64,000 nt of DNA from the NCBI RefSeq assembly GCF_040581485.1, contig NC_090135.1, positions 8,425,001 to 8,489,000 on the forward strand. The letters run 5' to 3'. The notes under the pieces were generated by a model. The model did not search any database. It saw only the letters and a program-made list of their open reading frames with translations, and was not told where the DNA came from. The stretch's first letter is position 1. Each line of letters begins with the position of its first letter. Of this stretch, positions 11,831 to 23,824 are shown piece by piece. The position numbers and the translations under genes were made by a program. This stretch comes from Linepithema humile. Its lineage: Eukaryota; Arthropoda; Insecta; Hymenoptera; Formicidae.

Positions 11831-14300
11831 GGAGGATACGTCAGGCACGCTGACGGCGCCCGAAGAAACCGTCAACAATTCAAGAAATTCATTTAAATCG
11901 CAATCGTAATGTTGCTCGACGCGCAATTCATACAAGAGTCTCTGAATATTTTAGCGCTATGAATTTCTGGAACTTAAAATCGACTTCAAAGAGATTCTAA
12001 AGAAGTTCCCTTGGATAAAAATAAACAATACGTGCGTAAAAGTTGACGTAACTTGAAAATTTTGAAATGAAGATTCCATTATTAGTACAGAAGAGCAATT
12101 TAATGAATAGCATTGCCTTTACCGCCCACTCATCCGAAGGTACGATTTAAACTAGTATAAATTCGAAAGTTTGCCAACGGCTGTCCGTCGGTAGTTTTCC
12201 CCATGACCCAGTGCCGTGACAACGTCGTCCTGCGAAACGTACCACTATTTTTCGCCGCCCTCACGCCAATCGCGCGGCGCCAATTTAATTAGCAGAACTA
12301 CTCCCTCGACAGCGACACGAAGCACGGCGAACTAACTTAACAACGGGTCAGCGGCAATCCGTCCCGCATGCGAGCTCGAGCGCACGTGCATGCACACGGA
12401 CACGCTGGAGGTGCAACGCGTGTTAGTTTGCAAATGCCAGGATGAAGGATGAAGCACTATATAGCTACCAAGCCGACCACCAATCCACAATACTATATAC
12501 CACCATACTAAATTCTGAAGACATCTATGTATTTAAAGCGACAGTTCGCACGATTATTCACGAATGCAGCTTTCACGCGTAATTTATTCACTTTGTGTCC
12601 CTTCAGCGCATAGCGAATATTTCTTAGTTTGCGATATAAAAAAGAAATCGAAGAATTTGAATTTATCGTAATGTCCCGATAGTGCACGCACGGCCAAATC
12701 ATTATCGTAATATATTAAATTGATTGTAATTTTATGTAATACTGTACACTCGCGAGGAAACCAAAGCCGATTAAAGGACTGGAGCAATCTCATAACCAAT
12801 TATTGCATCATGAAAAGTAATCAAACTGTCTCATTACCTAAAAACAAATTTACGTCCATTATGTGGCTTCGCTACGTTTAGCAAATAACAGTGGAATACA
12901 ATATGGTTTGTTCAGCTCGGCTAGTATATAGTACAGCAATAGAGAATGTAATCCCTTCTCTTCCCTCCGCCCCGAGACAATAATGGTTTGGCCGCGTATG
13001 CACTATCGTGTGCAACGAGCATTAGACTAGCCGATGCCTCGCGTGTTCTACTTTTGGATCGATCGCAATTAAAACTGTTGAGTCGCACTATTTTCATTTT
13101 CGCTGTTATATCAGGAAAGACACTATTGTTCAGGTCAGATAGATCAAAAATCTAAAATTTTTTCATAAATATTTTGCTGAATTTAATTAAAAAAGATTTT
13201 ATACCGCTTTCATTATCCACAATTAAAAAATTCAAATAAAAAATATTTGTACTGGATTTCACAAAAAATATTTGAAAGGAATTATGTTGTATAAAAGTAA
13301 ATGAATAGAATTTTAAATTAGTTTAATCAAATTATAATTAGATTGACGTAAACAGCCATTGAGTGGATTTTAAATCAGTATCAAAAATCATTTTTGCGTG
13401 ACATAATTAGATATTCAATGTTATTTTTCTCACGGTAATAAATGCCATTTAGTTTTATATTATGATTAAAATATCCGTAGAGAATCATAAAATAATTTTT
13501 TGTCAATTCAAGAGAACAAATATTCATAAGAATTCCGAAAAGCCACTTTAAAAGATCTAATGTTTGCGTTTTATTAGCGTATCTTTCAGAGCAAATATGG
13601 GGGAAAGAGAGAGGGAAACTAGAGTAGGAGAAAATAGGAGAAAAAGAGGGAGAGCCAAGGAAGAGTGTAAATAAAACATCGGTACCGAGCTATACGATGA
13701 AATGATAAGAAGGAATTAGGATAAAACAAGAGGAAAGTTCTTGAACGGAGAGAGGTAATCGAGAGATTGCTGCACGAGATACGTCGGTTGTGTCTTAAGT
13801 TTAATCTCGACGTCGTACATCGTCTTCATCGCGCGTGCAACATAGACGAGGTACATTATTCGAGATAGACTATCAAGGATATGGCCGTAAACAGCGGATT
13901 GTCAGTCGTTTTCCTCGATTTCGCACAGCACTAACCGCGCAACGATCTCACGAAAAAATATGTTTTATAACAGCAAATATAAATCGCTTTATCGTTGAAA
14001 ATTTCACTTTCTTTTTTACTTGTTAACATAATTCTAAATGTCATTAATTTAATTTACTCTCCGATCACTTAAACATAAATTTCAACAGAAATCTGACATT
14101 TAGAAAATTAAAAATTTAGTATATCTATGAGTGACAAGGTTTAAATTCTTTTTCTTCTGAAACAGTAATTTTGATACGTTAGCTTTTGGCTCTTCACACA
14201 TGACAAAATTAATACAAAGACAGATACGGAAGGGAAGGGACGCCGACTGGCACGCTTAAAACCAGCAAACAACCATTAAATCTCAGACGAATTGGTTATG
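11831..14300. other. Non-coding stretch
   Basis: CpG-rich at 12160-12430 and 12940-13080. AT-rich at 13090-13590. A purine-only-like tract GAAAGAGAGAGGGAAAC lies near 13605-13680. No gene recognised. Confidence 0.5.
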
Positions 14301-15034
14301 AGATTTGCTTAATGACGTAGCTGGCTGCATTCACACAACTTGACGCCAAGTCGCGTAACGACGACGCGACGTGGCGCGGCGCGACGCGTGCCACGGCTTC
14401 TCGCAAATGCGGATTTCGCGGCCCTTCGGTCAGATGCTAATAAATTGCGGCGCGTCGGTACCAGACGATTTTTGTAGACAAATCTCGTTTTCCCGCCTAA
14501 AACCGCGGCACAGCCGCGGGCGCTTTTAGAGCGTCTGCCTCCGCAGACTCGTCCTCCCCAACTGTCGCTTATTAATATCGTGCGTCTAAATAGAAATTCG
14601 CGGTGCAACCGTGCATCAACGGAACGCGGTCACAGGTGTCGACATACATACACACAAAGTGGAATTGCAATCGTACGAAAATATATTAGGTTCTCGCGCA
14701 TCAAATATGATTTGTGTGATTCCCAGATAATTTCGGAAAAAATCAGACGCACACATCAAATTGAGTTAATTTTAGTCACTTCCGAATCTTTGCCAACAAA
14801 AGCTAAATTTATAATTTTATTTCTACAAAATTCACGCGAGACTGTAAGAATAACATTTACACGTGTCGACCCTGATTTGATGGATTTTACGTTTGCGCGT
14901 GTTTTCTTTCAGCCGTGAGCTTATAATGTTACAACAGCCGCCTGTGTACACGGATGCGGAAACCGCAGTCGTTGTGCTCAAAGTCGTCAGACAGAAAACA
15001 AATCACCGTTACCGTGGTAGCAGCCGTTTCGACG

Positions 15035-15064
15035 CACCGTAGCGTAAGAGTTTACTTTACGGTG
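15035..15064. other. Short hairpin
   Basis: CACCGTA pairs with TACGGTG, and inside that GTAA pairs with TTAC across a 4-base loop. Flanking sequence 14930-15160 is dense in small dyads (CGGATGCG at 14951 with CGCATCCG at 15071). Function unknown. Confidence 0.5.
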
Positions 15065-17213
15065 TTGTAACGCATCCGCGCTGCGTAATGCCGGCATCAC
15101 AAAGTGCGTACCGTAAAAGCGCAGTCGATTCGAGCAGTCGGTGAAGTATCGAAATGAGTGCCCATACAGGTGTCCATAAAAGTATTTTCTTTGCGCTTCG
15201 CATAAGCCGACTTAAAGCCGAGGTTATTGGATTCATAAAGACGTATACAAAATCAAATATGCGTATGTCATGTAATCAAAGCGCGTATCATCAATGCTTG
15301 AATGGAAAAAAATGGCTAAGAAAGAAAAATATTAAAATCTTGGAAAAAATTACAGTAAATGTTAATGGAAGAATGAAATATATCTTGAATTTTATGATAT
15401 CACAAATTAATTATTAAATTTCTTTCCGTTGAACATTGAGAAAGAACTTTTGATTTAAGAAAAAAAGAATATTAAATAAATTTTACTTACAGCAAGAAAT
15501 ACTTTTAATTATATCAAAATACTGAGCAAAACAGGAATACTGATTAAATTTCTTTTACTCTATTTTTTTTTCCTCCACTCTCTTTCTTTCCAGTTAGCAA
15601 GTCGTACAAGTTAGAATCGACAGACCGAATGAGAGATGATGCTATACACAGAATGTGAAGAAGCCCGAGGAATCGTCCGAGGACTATCTTCCCGACCGGG
15701 CAATCTGTTAATTCGATCGTAACTCGTCGTTAAGGGAGAATTTAGTTGGTACTTGCCGGCGATAATTACACGGGTTTTGCGGCGCGCGTGGGGCGTGGGG
15801 AGAGAGACGTGGTGCCACGAAAGGCGAGAAAACGAAGAAAACTCGGGAGAAGAAAAGGAGGGAGAGAGAGAGAGAAAGAGACAGGCAGATGCTGGCTGAA
15901 GTAGAATTTATTGGGCGATAAGCGCCGTGCAACTTTCTTCCTTTACGATCGTCATTCTTTATCAGCCCACTCGTGGCCGACAGCGGCGTATCGGCGTACC
16001 AGGATAGACTAGGCTTTATGAATCGGGATTATTAAGGTCTTTCTTAGATCATAGATCTTCTCCCCTTTTCCTTCTCACCTCGCCAAATGGAAACGTCGCC
16101 GTGGAGAACTCCCGGTCCTCCGTCTTCGTGTATCTCGCTGAGATAACAACATATCCGCCACCGGCATTAAAATCACTTCTATCTACCGATTGGTGACTCT
16201 TCGAGCGCGAGTCTTCCCTCGCAAATTCGATTTCTTCGAACAAGTTATTATCGGATAAAAATTTCATCGATATAATCTTTCATATCTCGATAAATGTGGC
16301 GTCGCGAGCTTACTTTACGTAAAAATTGAAAGAAATTGAAAACAAAGATGCGCAGTTGGTCCTCGATTATTAAGAACTTTTCTCGCGCGACTTCGAAATT
16401 TACGCACCGCGAAATAGTTTCTTTCCTAGATGGAATGTTTTCCAGGCGTGCCGCTGGAAAGCGGTCGGGTCACGCGTACCGATCGTTTCCGGAAGGTTAT
16501 AAGGCGTACTGCGGCTGATAGCCGCGCACATGACCGCGCGCCCGGGATGGACGATAGAGGTCTTGAGTAATTTATCAGGGTGCTTGAAGGGCGTGGGTGG
16601 CGATGGGCGCAGGTGATGCGCACGGCGAACGCGAAGATCCGTGACCAGCGCCGTGGTGCGAAGTCTTATCTGCTCAGCGGGCGAGCGCACGAGGGTGCTC
16701 ATCTACTCGCCGTTAGTTAGCGATGTTAGCAATCTCAGTTCTCGCCGTGGCACAGAAACGTCACAGCCGCGATATACACGTAGTCCGCTCGTATCTAATT
16801 CTCGTAATCTTGCACATGTTCGTGAAATAAAATAATATATTAACCGTTTAAGAAACGTTCCTAATGTTCATAGATCATAAACAGGAACAGGAAATTCGTC
16901 GATTAAAACTGCAACAAATTTTTGAAATCGATTTTCGATCTCGTTATTAAAAGTGGATCATATTTTTGCAATATGAATATAGCTTATCCGTTTCAAGACT
17001 GTCGCTCTTTCGCGTTGTTATTTGAGACGAAAGATACAAAAATAATAAAGGATGAAGTGTTAAGGACTAGTCGAGATAGCGACAAAGTATGCACGTGTAT
17101 CGGTAGATCATTTGGATACGGGTTGGGAGGGGACGACGCGAAATGTGAAGGATGCGGAGGTGGGTTAATGTGAGCCCGCGTAAGGACACCCGCTGTGCCC
17201 TGCGGGAGTTAAC

Positions 17214-17234
17214 GCGGGAATCGCGTGTTCCCGC
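17214..17234. other. Short GC-rich hairpin
   Basis: GCGGGAA and TTCCCGC form a 7-bp stem around a 7-base loop TCGCGTG. No evidence of expression. Confidence 0.5.
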
Positions 17235-17617
17235 TATGAAACACGGAACGCCAAAGAACGTAAGGGAGACAGACGGCTGGCATAAAGAGGGACAGATAAA
17301 TAGAGAAAGGAAAAACAGAAGGAAAAAAACAAGAGTGTGGTATAGAATTTTCCCGATTACTTTCCCGCTTGTGCTTATCTTTCGGAAGAAACATACGTCA
17401 GTCACGTGATGACATGTGGAAATTGTTGCGATACCATTCATTTTATTTCGTTAATTCTATCGATTCAATAAAAACGTTACGCGCACCACGTGTTGGAATG
17501 TTGCGGAAAGAGAGGCGCTAAAAGGTAATGCGAAAAGTCTCAATGAAATCTCGGGGCCGCGTAACAGATATATCGTGGCGAAATTGAGATTGGTTATCGA
17601 GGGCTGCAATCCTCTTG

Positions 17618-17631
17618 CCCCCCCCCCCCCC
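17618..17631 (+). repeat. Homopolymer C14
   Basis: Fourteen C followed by TCACTCG. Confidence 0.9.
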
Positions 17632-18934
17632 TCACTCGTAAAGCGAGGAAGGATGGGCGAGAGGCAGGCGTGTCGAGATAGTGTAGCGCGGGCTCAAATC
17701 GGATAGTTTGTTCATTAGAGATATTTTCCGTCGGATGGACGGCGAGAGGCAGCCGAAGAAGCGTGCTCCGCGTGTATTTGTCTTGATAAGTTCGCAGCAG
17801 GAAATGAGACTGTCGATAGGAGAGCCCGTGCTCGCCTTCCTTAAAAGAAGCAGAACTGCCAGAAATGAGGATCTCGATTCGTTTAACGAGGAATAACGGT
17901 CGTATCGAAGTACCACGACAATCAGAAAGCGATTTGTGAACAAATGTGAATCCATCAAAGATAAGTATCTTGCTGATTTAACGCTTTATCTATCTCGGAA
18001 GATTATTACGCAGATTAAAATCTCTAAACCGTAGATGCGTCTTTATAATAAAACAATAATGACCGAATATCGATCCGATCAAACAGAACGTAAAGCAAAC
18101 GTCTACGAAATATATGTATGATAAGGATACTGCGATGCGTTCGATTTGCAGCTCAAATATTACGTTAAAAATGATCAATGATAGAAAGAAAGATAAGCAA
18201 AGGATTATCGATTTTCCAACGCATTGGTTCTCTTTACGGTTCCAAAAGCACTAAAGTTAACTGCATTCTCGAATATCCGCATTATACAACGCAGCCGGGA
18301 TCTCATTGTTATTACGACCGTTTGGAAAACTCGTAAAAGAGCGATTGAATCGACTGCATCACGTTACTTTTATATTCTAAAAACGCATATGAAGATTAAC
18401 ACAAATGAAATAACCGTCGACTCGGCGCGCTGCGATTGAGCGTTTCAAATTCAAGCCATCGCATAGAACACGTAAAAGAAGATTTCTATATTTTGGAGAC
18501 AGAATCTTATAACGAGGCTCGGAAATGAAAGTAGAATTGTCATATTTTTAGAAGCATTCTCGAGTGAAAACAATATTAAATATTTTAAAACGTTGATTTT
18601 GATTAATCCCAAATCAATATTAGTTTATTAAAAAATAGTTTTCGGGAATAATCAATAGTATTTAAAACAGTCCTGACTTAATAAGTCACACTCGATGTAT
18701 CCCATCGTAAATATATACAAAATTAATCAAATTAAATATTACAAGTTGAACATTGTTTCGAATATTCGCGTTTATGCATTTGCAAATTTGTTTTTATCCA
18801 TAGCGAATAACTTGATCAAAACTGCTATCGATTTTACACACTCCGCAGTAACCGGAAGAAAGGGAATAACAAAGCAAGAGGGAGAGAAAACGAGGCGAAA
18901 AGAGGACGAAGAGAAAGAGAAAGAGATTTTCGCT

Positions 18935-19265
18935 CCCGTATCAGTGGGCAAGGCCCGTTTGACCTGGCACACATGCCGCCCATAGATCAACCAGAACCCT
19001 TAGGCCGAACCCCACCACGCCACGGGCTAACCATTAATTTACAACCCGCAGAGTAACCCCATGCCTCAACCCCTGCATACAGGATCCGCGTCCCCTTGCG
19101 GCAGATATGAGCTACGACGTGGCGCTGAGGGATTCAACCGTCCCAGCTCCCGGAGAGAGAGACGGCCCCTTCTATCTCTCCATTCTGCCTCCTCCGTTCG
19201 CCGTCTCTGTTGCGCTCAACCCTTAAACGACCTCCACCCATCCGAGAAGCTTCCCGGTATACCAC
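18935..19265. other. C-rich block of unusual composition
   Basis: The plus strand from about 18945 to 19110 is rich in CCC/ACC and poor in T, with sharp edges against GA-rich sequence on the left and AT-rich intron on the right. One frame reads MPPIDQPEPLGRTPPRHG before a stop; nothing is recognised. It may be a fragment of a repeat or retroelement. Sequence from 19110 to 19265 is more ordinary GC-rich DNA. Confidence 0.4.
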
Positions 19266-21206
19266 GGTGAAAGAAATTTAAATCTATCGACAGCGCATCT
19301 TACTTAATCTTGGATAACTCGCGAATATATCTCGAATCGTGCAGCGTAAATCGATTTTCTTACTAAATTATCACTTGTACTCTTATATTTTTATTACGGT
19401 ACCTTTGATATTTATTACATTATATTTTAGAGGGATATATAAATAGATGCAATTTATCTAAAATTCAAGAAAGATGATTCGATACTTGTTGTCAGATTAT
19501 TGCAAACAGCGTTGCGAAACAATCTTCATTAATCATCCCATGTTTAATTCTACATCTCTGACTAAAAAGCTGCTTCTACTCATCTTCGGGCGCTGCAATC
19601 TCGATCTTCGGCTTTTTCGTCGGCGGAACGGACTTACCCGACCCGATGTGTTCATAACGAGCTCGCCGGTGGTAGGAGTGGAGAACAAAACTCTTAATTG
19701 TCAGTGGACTTCAAACTATCCAAGACACGAAAGAAAAGGGAGACGGGAATGGGGTGGATTCGCAAAGATTGAGAGAGGGAGAGAGAGAGAGAGAGAAAGA
19801 AAGTCGCGAATGAATGCCAGAAGCTCGAAAGGAATGGGAAATGCTCTTTGATTTTGTGAGCTTTATTTTCGCTTAATAAGCGGGTGCGAATAGGCTCGGC
19901 TGTTGCTTGCGCTTTGTAACTCGACGGAAGTAAGTTGTCCCCTGTTTCGTTTTGTTGTCCAGCAGTTCCTTCTCTCTTCCGCGCCCCGACCTCGTTCCCC
20001 TCCGGTTCCTCCCGCGGGAATGAAAGGAACGAATAATTAGAGAAGGTTGGCGGGCACGGCCCGAAAGTTTCTGGCCAATTAATTAGACGGAGAAATGCAC
20101 GGTACGAAAGGTAACTGGCGCATAAGCGCCAGAGACGGCAATTTAAACAGCGACAATTCGACTGCGATTATCGTTGCACAAACGTTTTGACGGCGCGCTT
20201 TTATAATGTAAAGACTTCAGTTGATAATAGCGAGTATTAGCGACTTGAATATTATAATAGGAGGCCTATGCATTGTGAAATTTGCAGAAATTAAAATTAA
20301 AATTGCAGCGATAATGAAAATGTTAAAAAGTCGATAATTGCACAGTACAATTCTACTGCTAATGTATCATCCATTAAAATTACTATTACAATTCGCGATT
20401 TTATCGACGAAAGCTGAACGACGTCATCCTCTCAAAACTGAGATGCACGTTGGGAATAACAGGGCGAAGCCCTAATATAAAAGGAAGAAGAAGAAGAATT
20501 CGCCATTTGTCGTTTTCGCTGATTACACAACGATAAAACATTGTCGGCTTTACATTCGATAAGCGATAAGACGCGCGCGTTCCTTTTTCACGGCAGAGTC
20601 TACTGTATATAGCGGCTGAACGCACCCCTTCGACCCTCTCACCGTCCCCGTTCTTTCGACCCTCATCGTCGGACTCGCCCCTCGTTTCCTCTACTTAAAA
20701 ACCGGTAATTACTCTGATGCTGGTGTGCTCTGGCATTTACCATCCGCTTCGGTGTTATTCTGTTTTCTACTTAACAGCGACACTCGACTCGAAACTCGAT
20801 TTTCGCAGCGCACTGTATATCATTATGCTGCGCATTACTTCGTGATGCAGACAGCACAAGGAATTAATTCTGTAGCGAGTGTCAAAAACAATACTGCGAG
20901 TATCTTACAATATAAGTATTAATCCTTAATTTCAAATATTTTAACAATTATAACTTTAACTGTTATTGTTAAAATTATTATTAACATCATTATTACTTCG
21001 AGAAGTGATAATTTATTATTATTACTAAACTTGCTTTATTGTCACGATTTTGGCTGTATTTTTTTATCACAAGAGAAATATTATAATTTTGCTGAAATTT
21101 CACTATTACTTTTTTACCGCTATTTTTATTTGTCATAATTTTCCTCTGTTTCTCGTGGAACAAGATTAAAAGCACAAAGAAAAATGTAAGAATTAAATTT
21201 ACGAGC
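19266..21206. other. Non-coding stretch
   Basis: AT-rich with a CpG-bearing patch at 19880-20190 and C-rich sequence at 20620-20700. The interval 20920-21180 is almost pure A/T with many TTATTA-like runs. Nothing coding recognised. Confidence 0.5.
19771..19802 (+). repeat. GA-rich microsatellite
   Basis: Interrupted GA repeats with a longest pure stretch of about eight units near 19780-19796. Confidence 0.85.
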
Positions 21207-21230
21207 TAAGTATACCGATCGGTATACTTA
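21207..21230. repeat. Perfect 24-bp palindrome in the proximal downstream intron
   Basis: The half-site TAAGTATACCGA is followed directly by its exact reverse complement TCGGTATACTTA with no spacer. The centre is CCGATCGG. Flanking AGC / TTTTTAGC gives a little more imperfect symmetry. It lies about 650 bases past the Rbp6 donor in the direction of transcription. Confidence 0.9.
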
Positions 21231-21875
21231 TTTTTAGCAGAAGCAACCTTGACGCGTCAATCATATTTGCGTTTTCTGCGCTTAACGATAGGAAAGAAGA
21301 ATCTAACGAAAATTCCAGGAAGACTGACACGTGGTTGACGCTATGAATTTCGACGAGGTCATTTGAATTTAGACCAGATTCTCCAGATTGAAAATGTACC
21401 TGACATACTTTCTCGGTTGGCATAAACTGATATTTCTGAGAAATATATAAGTCTTCTCCTATTTCGCGAAAGAATAATCGAAAAATAATTAAGTCTAAGA
21501 TTAATAAGGCGATAATATAAGAAGCAGATTGGTCGGCGTAAAATCGTCTGTATTGTTGAGAATCAGGCTTAAACTTGCGAATCGGGCTTAAGGTGTAATG
21601 ATTAGCGTAAACACGAGACGGATAGACGGAGTTTTTCCGAGAGTCGCTAGTAGTGCGGACTCGGAATCTTGGACTATCGCAGGTGATAGCGCGGAAAAAT
21701 TGTACCCGGATTCGAGTAGGAATCGTACGTAAGTAATCGCTCGATAGGCGACGATACGTTATATTATTTATTTAACGAATTATACGGTCACGGCCGTATT
21801 TAACTTCTGTCTTCTTTCATATTATTTTTTAATTAACTCTACACCAAAACCCCTACAAAATAAAATGTATAAAAT

Positions 21876-21881
21876 GCTTAC
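21876..21881 (-). other. 5' splice site (donor) of the Rbp6 exon
   Basis: On the minus strand the exon ends TCAAG and is followed by GTAAGC, giving AG|GTAAGC, close to the insect donor consensus. The split falls inside the Arg codon that precedes the GFGFVTF RNP1 motif in this family, which is where an intron is expected. Confidence 0.88.
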
Positions 21882-21963
21882 CTTGACCGTCGTGTAGTGG
21901 GATCTTTCATTACCATGACTTCTGTGATGTCTCCATACTTGGTGAAATACTCCCTGAGACTCT
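21882..21963 (-). CDS. Rbp6: Internal exon of Rbp6 (Musashi-family RNA-binding protein), central part of RRM1
   Basis: This 82-base exon is read on the minus strand. It starts with two bases that complete a split codon (probably Glu if the previous exon ends in G), runs 26 full codons with no stop, and ends with AG, the first two bases of a split Arg codon. Readable stretches are SLREYFTKYGD and ITEVMVMKDPTTRRSR. In the RRM fold these cover helix 1, strand 2 and the loop leading to strand 3. RNP2 (MFIGGL-type) should lie in the preceding exon and RNP1 (RGFGFVTF) should begin exactly at the downstream junction. Musashi proteins bind UAG-containing RNA, mostly in 3' UTRs, through two RRMs and control translation in neural and stem cells. 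VMVMKDPTTRRSR fits insect Rbp6 better than Drosophila msi (IMKDPVTQRSR), Hrp27C/Hrp48 or DAZAP1-type RRMs. The neighbouring exons are not in the window, so the gene is partial here. Assignment to the Musashi/Rbp6 group is secure; the exact paralogue is slightly less so. Confidence 0.93.
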
Positions 21964-21990
21964 CTGAAACAATAAAATGATTTAATTAGT
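21964..21990 (-). other. 3' splice site (acceptor, pyrimidine tract, branch point) of the Rbp6 exon
   Basis: Read on the minus strand, the sequence ends in ATTGTTTCAG immediately before the exon. A T-rich tract precedes it, and an ACTAAT branch-point match lies on plus-strand positions 21985-21990. The likely branch adenosine (about 21986) sits some 22 bases from the AG, a normal distance for insect introns. A second AG two bases into the exon (CAGAG) gives a possible NAGNAG-like choice, but only the first keeps the expected RRM reading frame and length. Confidence 0.85.
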
Positions 21991-23005
21991 TTATATAAAA
22001 TAATTTAATGACACAGATATTCTTGATAACGAAATTAAAACCTGAACGCTGATACAATATCTCAATTTTGCATATACTTCTTATTTTGTTTGCATTTAAA
22101 ATAGTGTTTTTATCATATTTCGAAATTTGACATATTTTTGCAATTATTCAAAAAAAGTATGTCTTTCGCGCAAATAAATGTCTCTTAACGAAGGATGACA
22201 TCGCGACGAAAACCAAAATTAGCTCTTCGCATCTGCCAAGCAAAGTTGAATCTGAAGGCAACGCAGAAGATCGCTGACACTAATTGGAATTAGTAGATAA
22301 CAACGCGAGTCGACACTTCGGAGCGTAATCCTCCGTTAGCATAGCTTGATAAACGCGGTGCGTGCGTCCAAGGTAAAGCTTTAGCTTAGTACGACCTAGC
22401 TTTGATGGTACCTAATTTTATACATTATGCATTTACTATGATGAGATTGTCCAACAATCATTTTTTATCGATGCAAATAAATGACAATAAAATTAGTGTC
22501 GCAAAATATAAAAGAATTAAAATAAAAGTGACATTAGATAAAGGCAAATGCCTTTAAATGCTTCATCATCAAATTTTATGGATCCAATCCAATAACTTTA
22601 TACTTTGAGAGTATTAGAAAAATATTATAATTTCCTAAAATAAATAAAACAGCTCTTAGAAAATATTGATATTTTTTACATACGAAAGAAGAAACACGAA
22701 AAAAATCAAATCTCATTCTTTAATCTTCTTTCTGACTTTTTAATTATTCGAAGAATTATCCAATCGCACGCATATTATCACATAATCAATGCGATCGATG
22801 CAACCAATGTAGAGCTTTCTCGCTCCTTTCCACCAGGGACACCCCCTTGACCCTTTTCGTAGGTTTATAGCAAAAGGCCGAACACTGGCGGCGAGCCAGC
22901 ATGGCCGCGCTCCAAATACGTCTTACACCTTATCTAATTATACGCTGTTTCATCCAGCCCGCTCGAAAGACTTCGTAATGTTCAGCGGTTACTTGTCTGT
23001 TCGGT

Positions 23006-23019
23006 CGCGCGCGCGCGCG
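23006..23019. repeat. (CG)7 dinucleotide repeat
   Basis: Seven uninterrupted CG units. Persistence of a pure CpG run argues for little CpG decay at this locus. Confidence 0.95.
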
Positions 23020-23804
23020 AATGAGCTTCAATAAATTCCCAACGTAGCTTTACGATACGCCGCAATGTATGAAGCTAAATACAGATACCTTTAGTGCTGA
23101 GCGTTATTACGGTATACTCGATGGCTCATATAAAATTCACAAAAGAAAAGAATATGTACGATCTAAAATATGCAATCTACTCGAAGCAGTGACGCTAACT
23201 GGAAATAGCCGTCCCGAGGAAACTCATTTTGTACATAATTGCTATCCTTTATACAGAACAAATTCTTTGTAATTAGCAACGACTCTTTCATCTTTCGGAG
23301 TAAATGTTTTAAAATAGTTACATAAAATAATATTACTTAATAATATATATTTTAAAATATATTTTTAATTTTTTAAAATTGCAACTACTTCAAAATTAAA
23401 GAATTAATTATTAATTTATATACTAGTAACTATTGAAAATTATTTATGCAAACTTTACATTAATAAAAACTCTGTCGATTCTAAGGACATTTGCTTTAAA
23501 TCTATAATTTGAAATCAAATTAGAAAACACATGTGAAAGAAAGCTATTCCCCGGAATTACTTATCCTTCCTATTTATATTATTTCCTCCACTCGCGGAAA
23601 TTGGAATTTCTCAGTCACAGAATCAAAACATTACGTCACGTCAGTATTATCCAACTTCAAACTTGATCGCTAATCAAAATTCCAATGATAAATACAATGT
23701 GCGAACTGAACAATGAGAAGAGAAAGATGGGGGAAAAAAGAAAAACAAAACAGCAATTTATCAATTTTCTCTAAAAGATTTTCTCATACACGTAAATGTT
23801 AAAT

Positions 23805-23824
23805 AAAAAAAAAAAAAAAAAAAA
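23805..23824 (+). repeat. Homopolymer A20
   Basis: Twenty A preceded by TTAAAT. It could be a retroposon tail, but nothing upstream resembles a transcript or SINE, so it is treated as a simple repeat. Confidence 0.9.

Larger units (their letters stand above)
14301..18934. other. Non-coding stretch with several CpG-rich patches
   Basis: CpG-rich at 14320-14560, 15660-15870 and 16430-16760. A segment at 15160-15200 resembles the terminus of a Tc1-type element (see findings). The rest is AT-rich intron-like DNA. Confidence 0.45.
1..21881 (-). other. Rbp6 intron downstream of the RRM1 exon (5' part, at least 21.8 kb)
   Basis: The next Rbp6 exon should encode GFGFVTF followed by an SDP-like stretch. 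No minus-strand match to that motif was found to the left of the donor, so this whole stretch is read as one intron that leaves the window. It holds a decayed LINE tail, a ~180-bp degenerate tandem repeat, several CpG-rich blocks and microsatellites, listed separately. Nested genes cannot be excluded, but no convincing coding sequence was seen. Confidence 0.6.

Noticed and set aside
11615..11935. 106-codon minus-strand open frame
   Set aside because: It is the antisense shadow of the LINE tail, whose plus-strand frame gives a recognisable protein motif.
23700..23824. Retroposon ending in A20
   Set aside because: No SINE-like or mRNA-like body and no target-site duplication were seen next to the A run.
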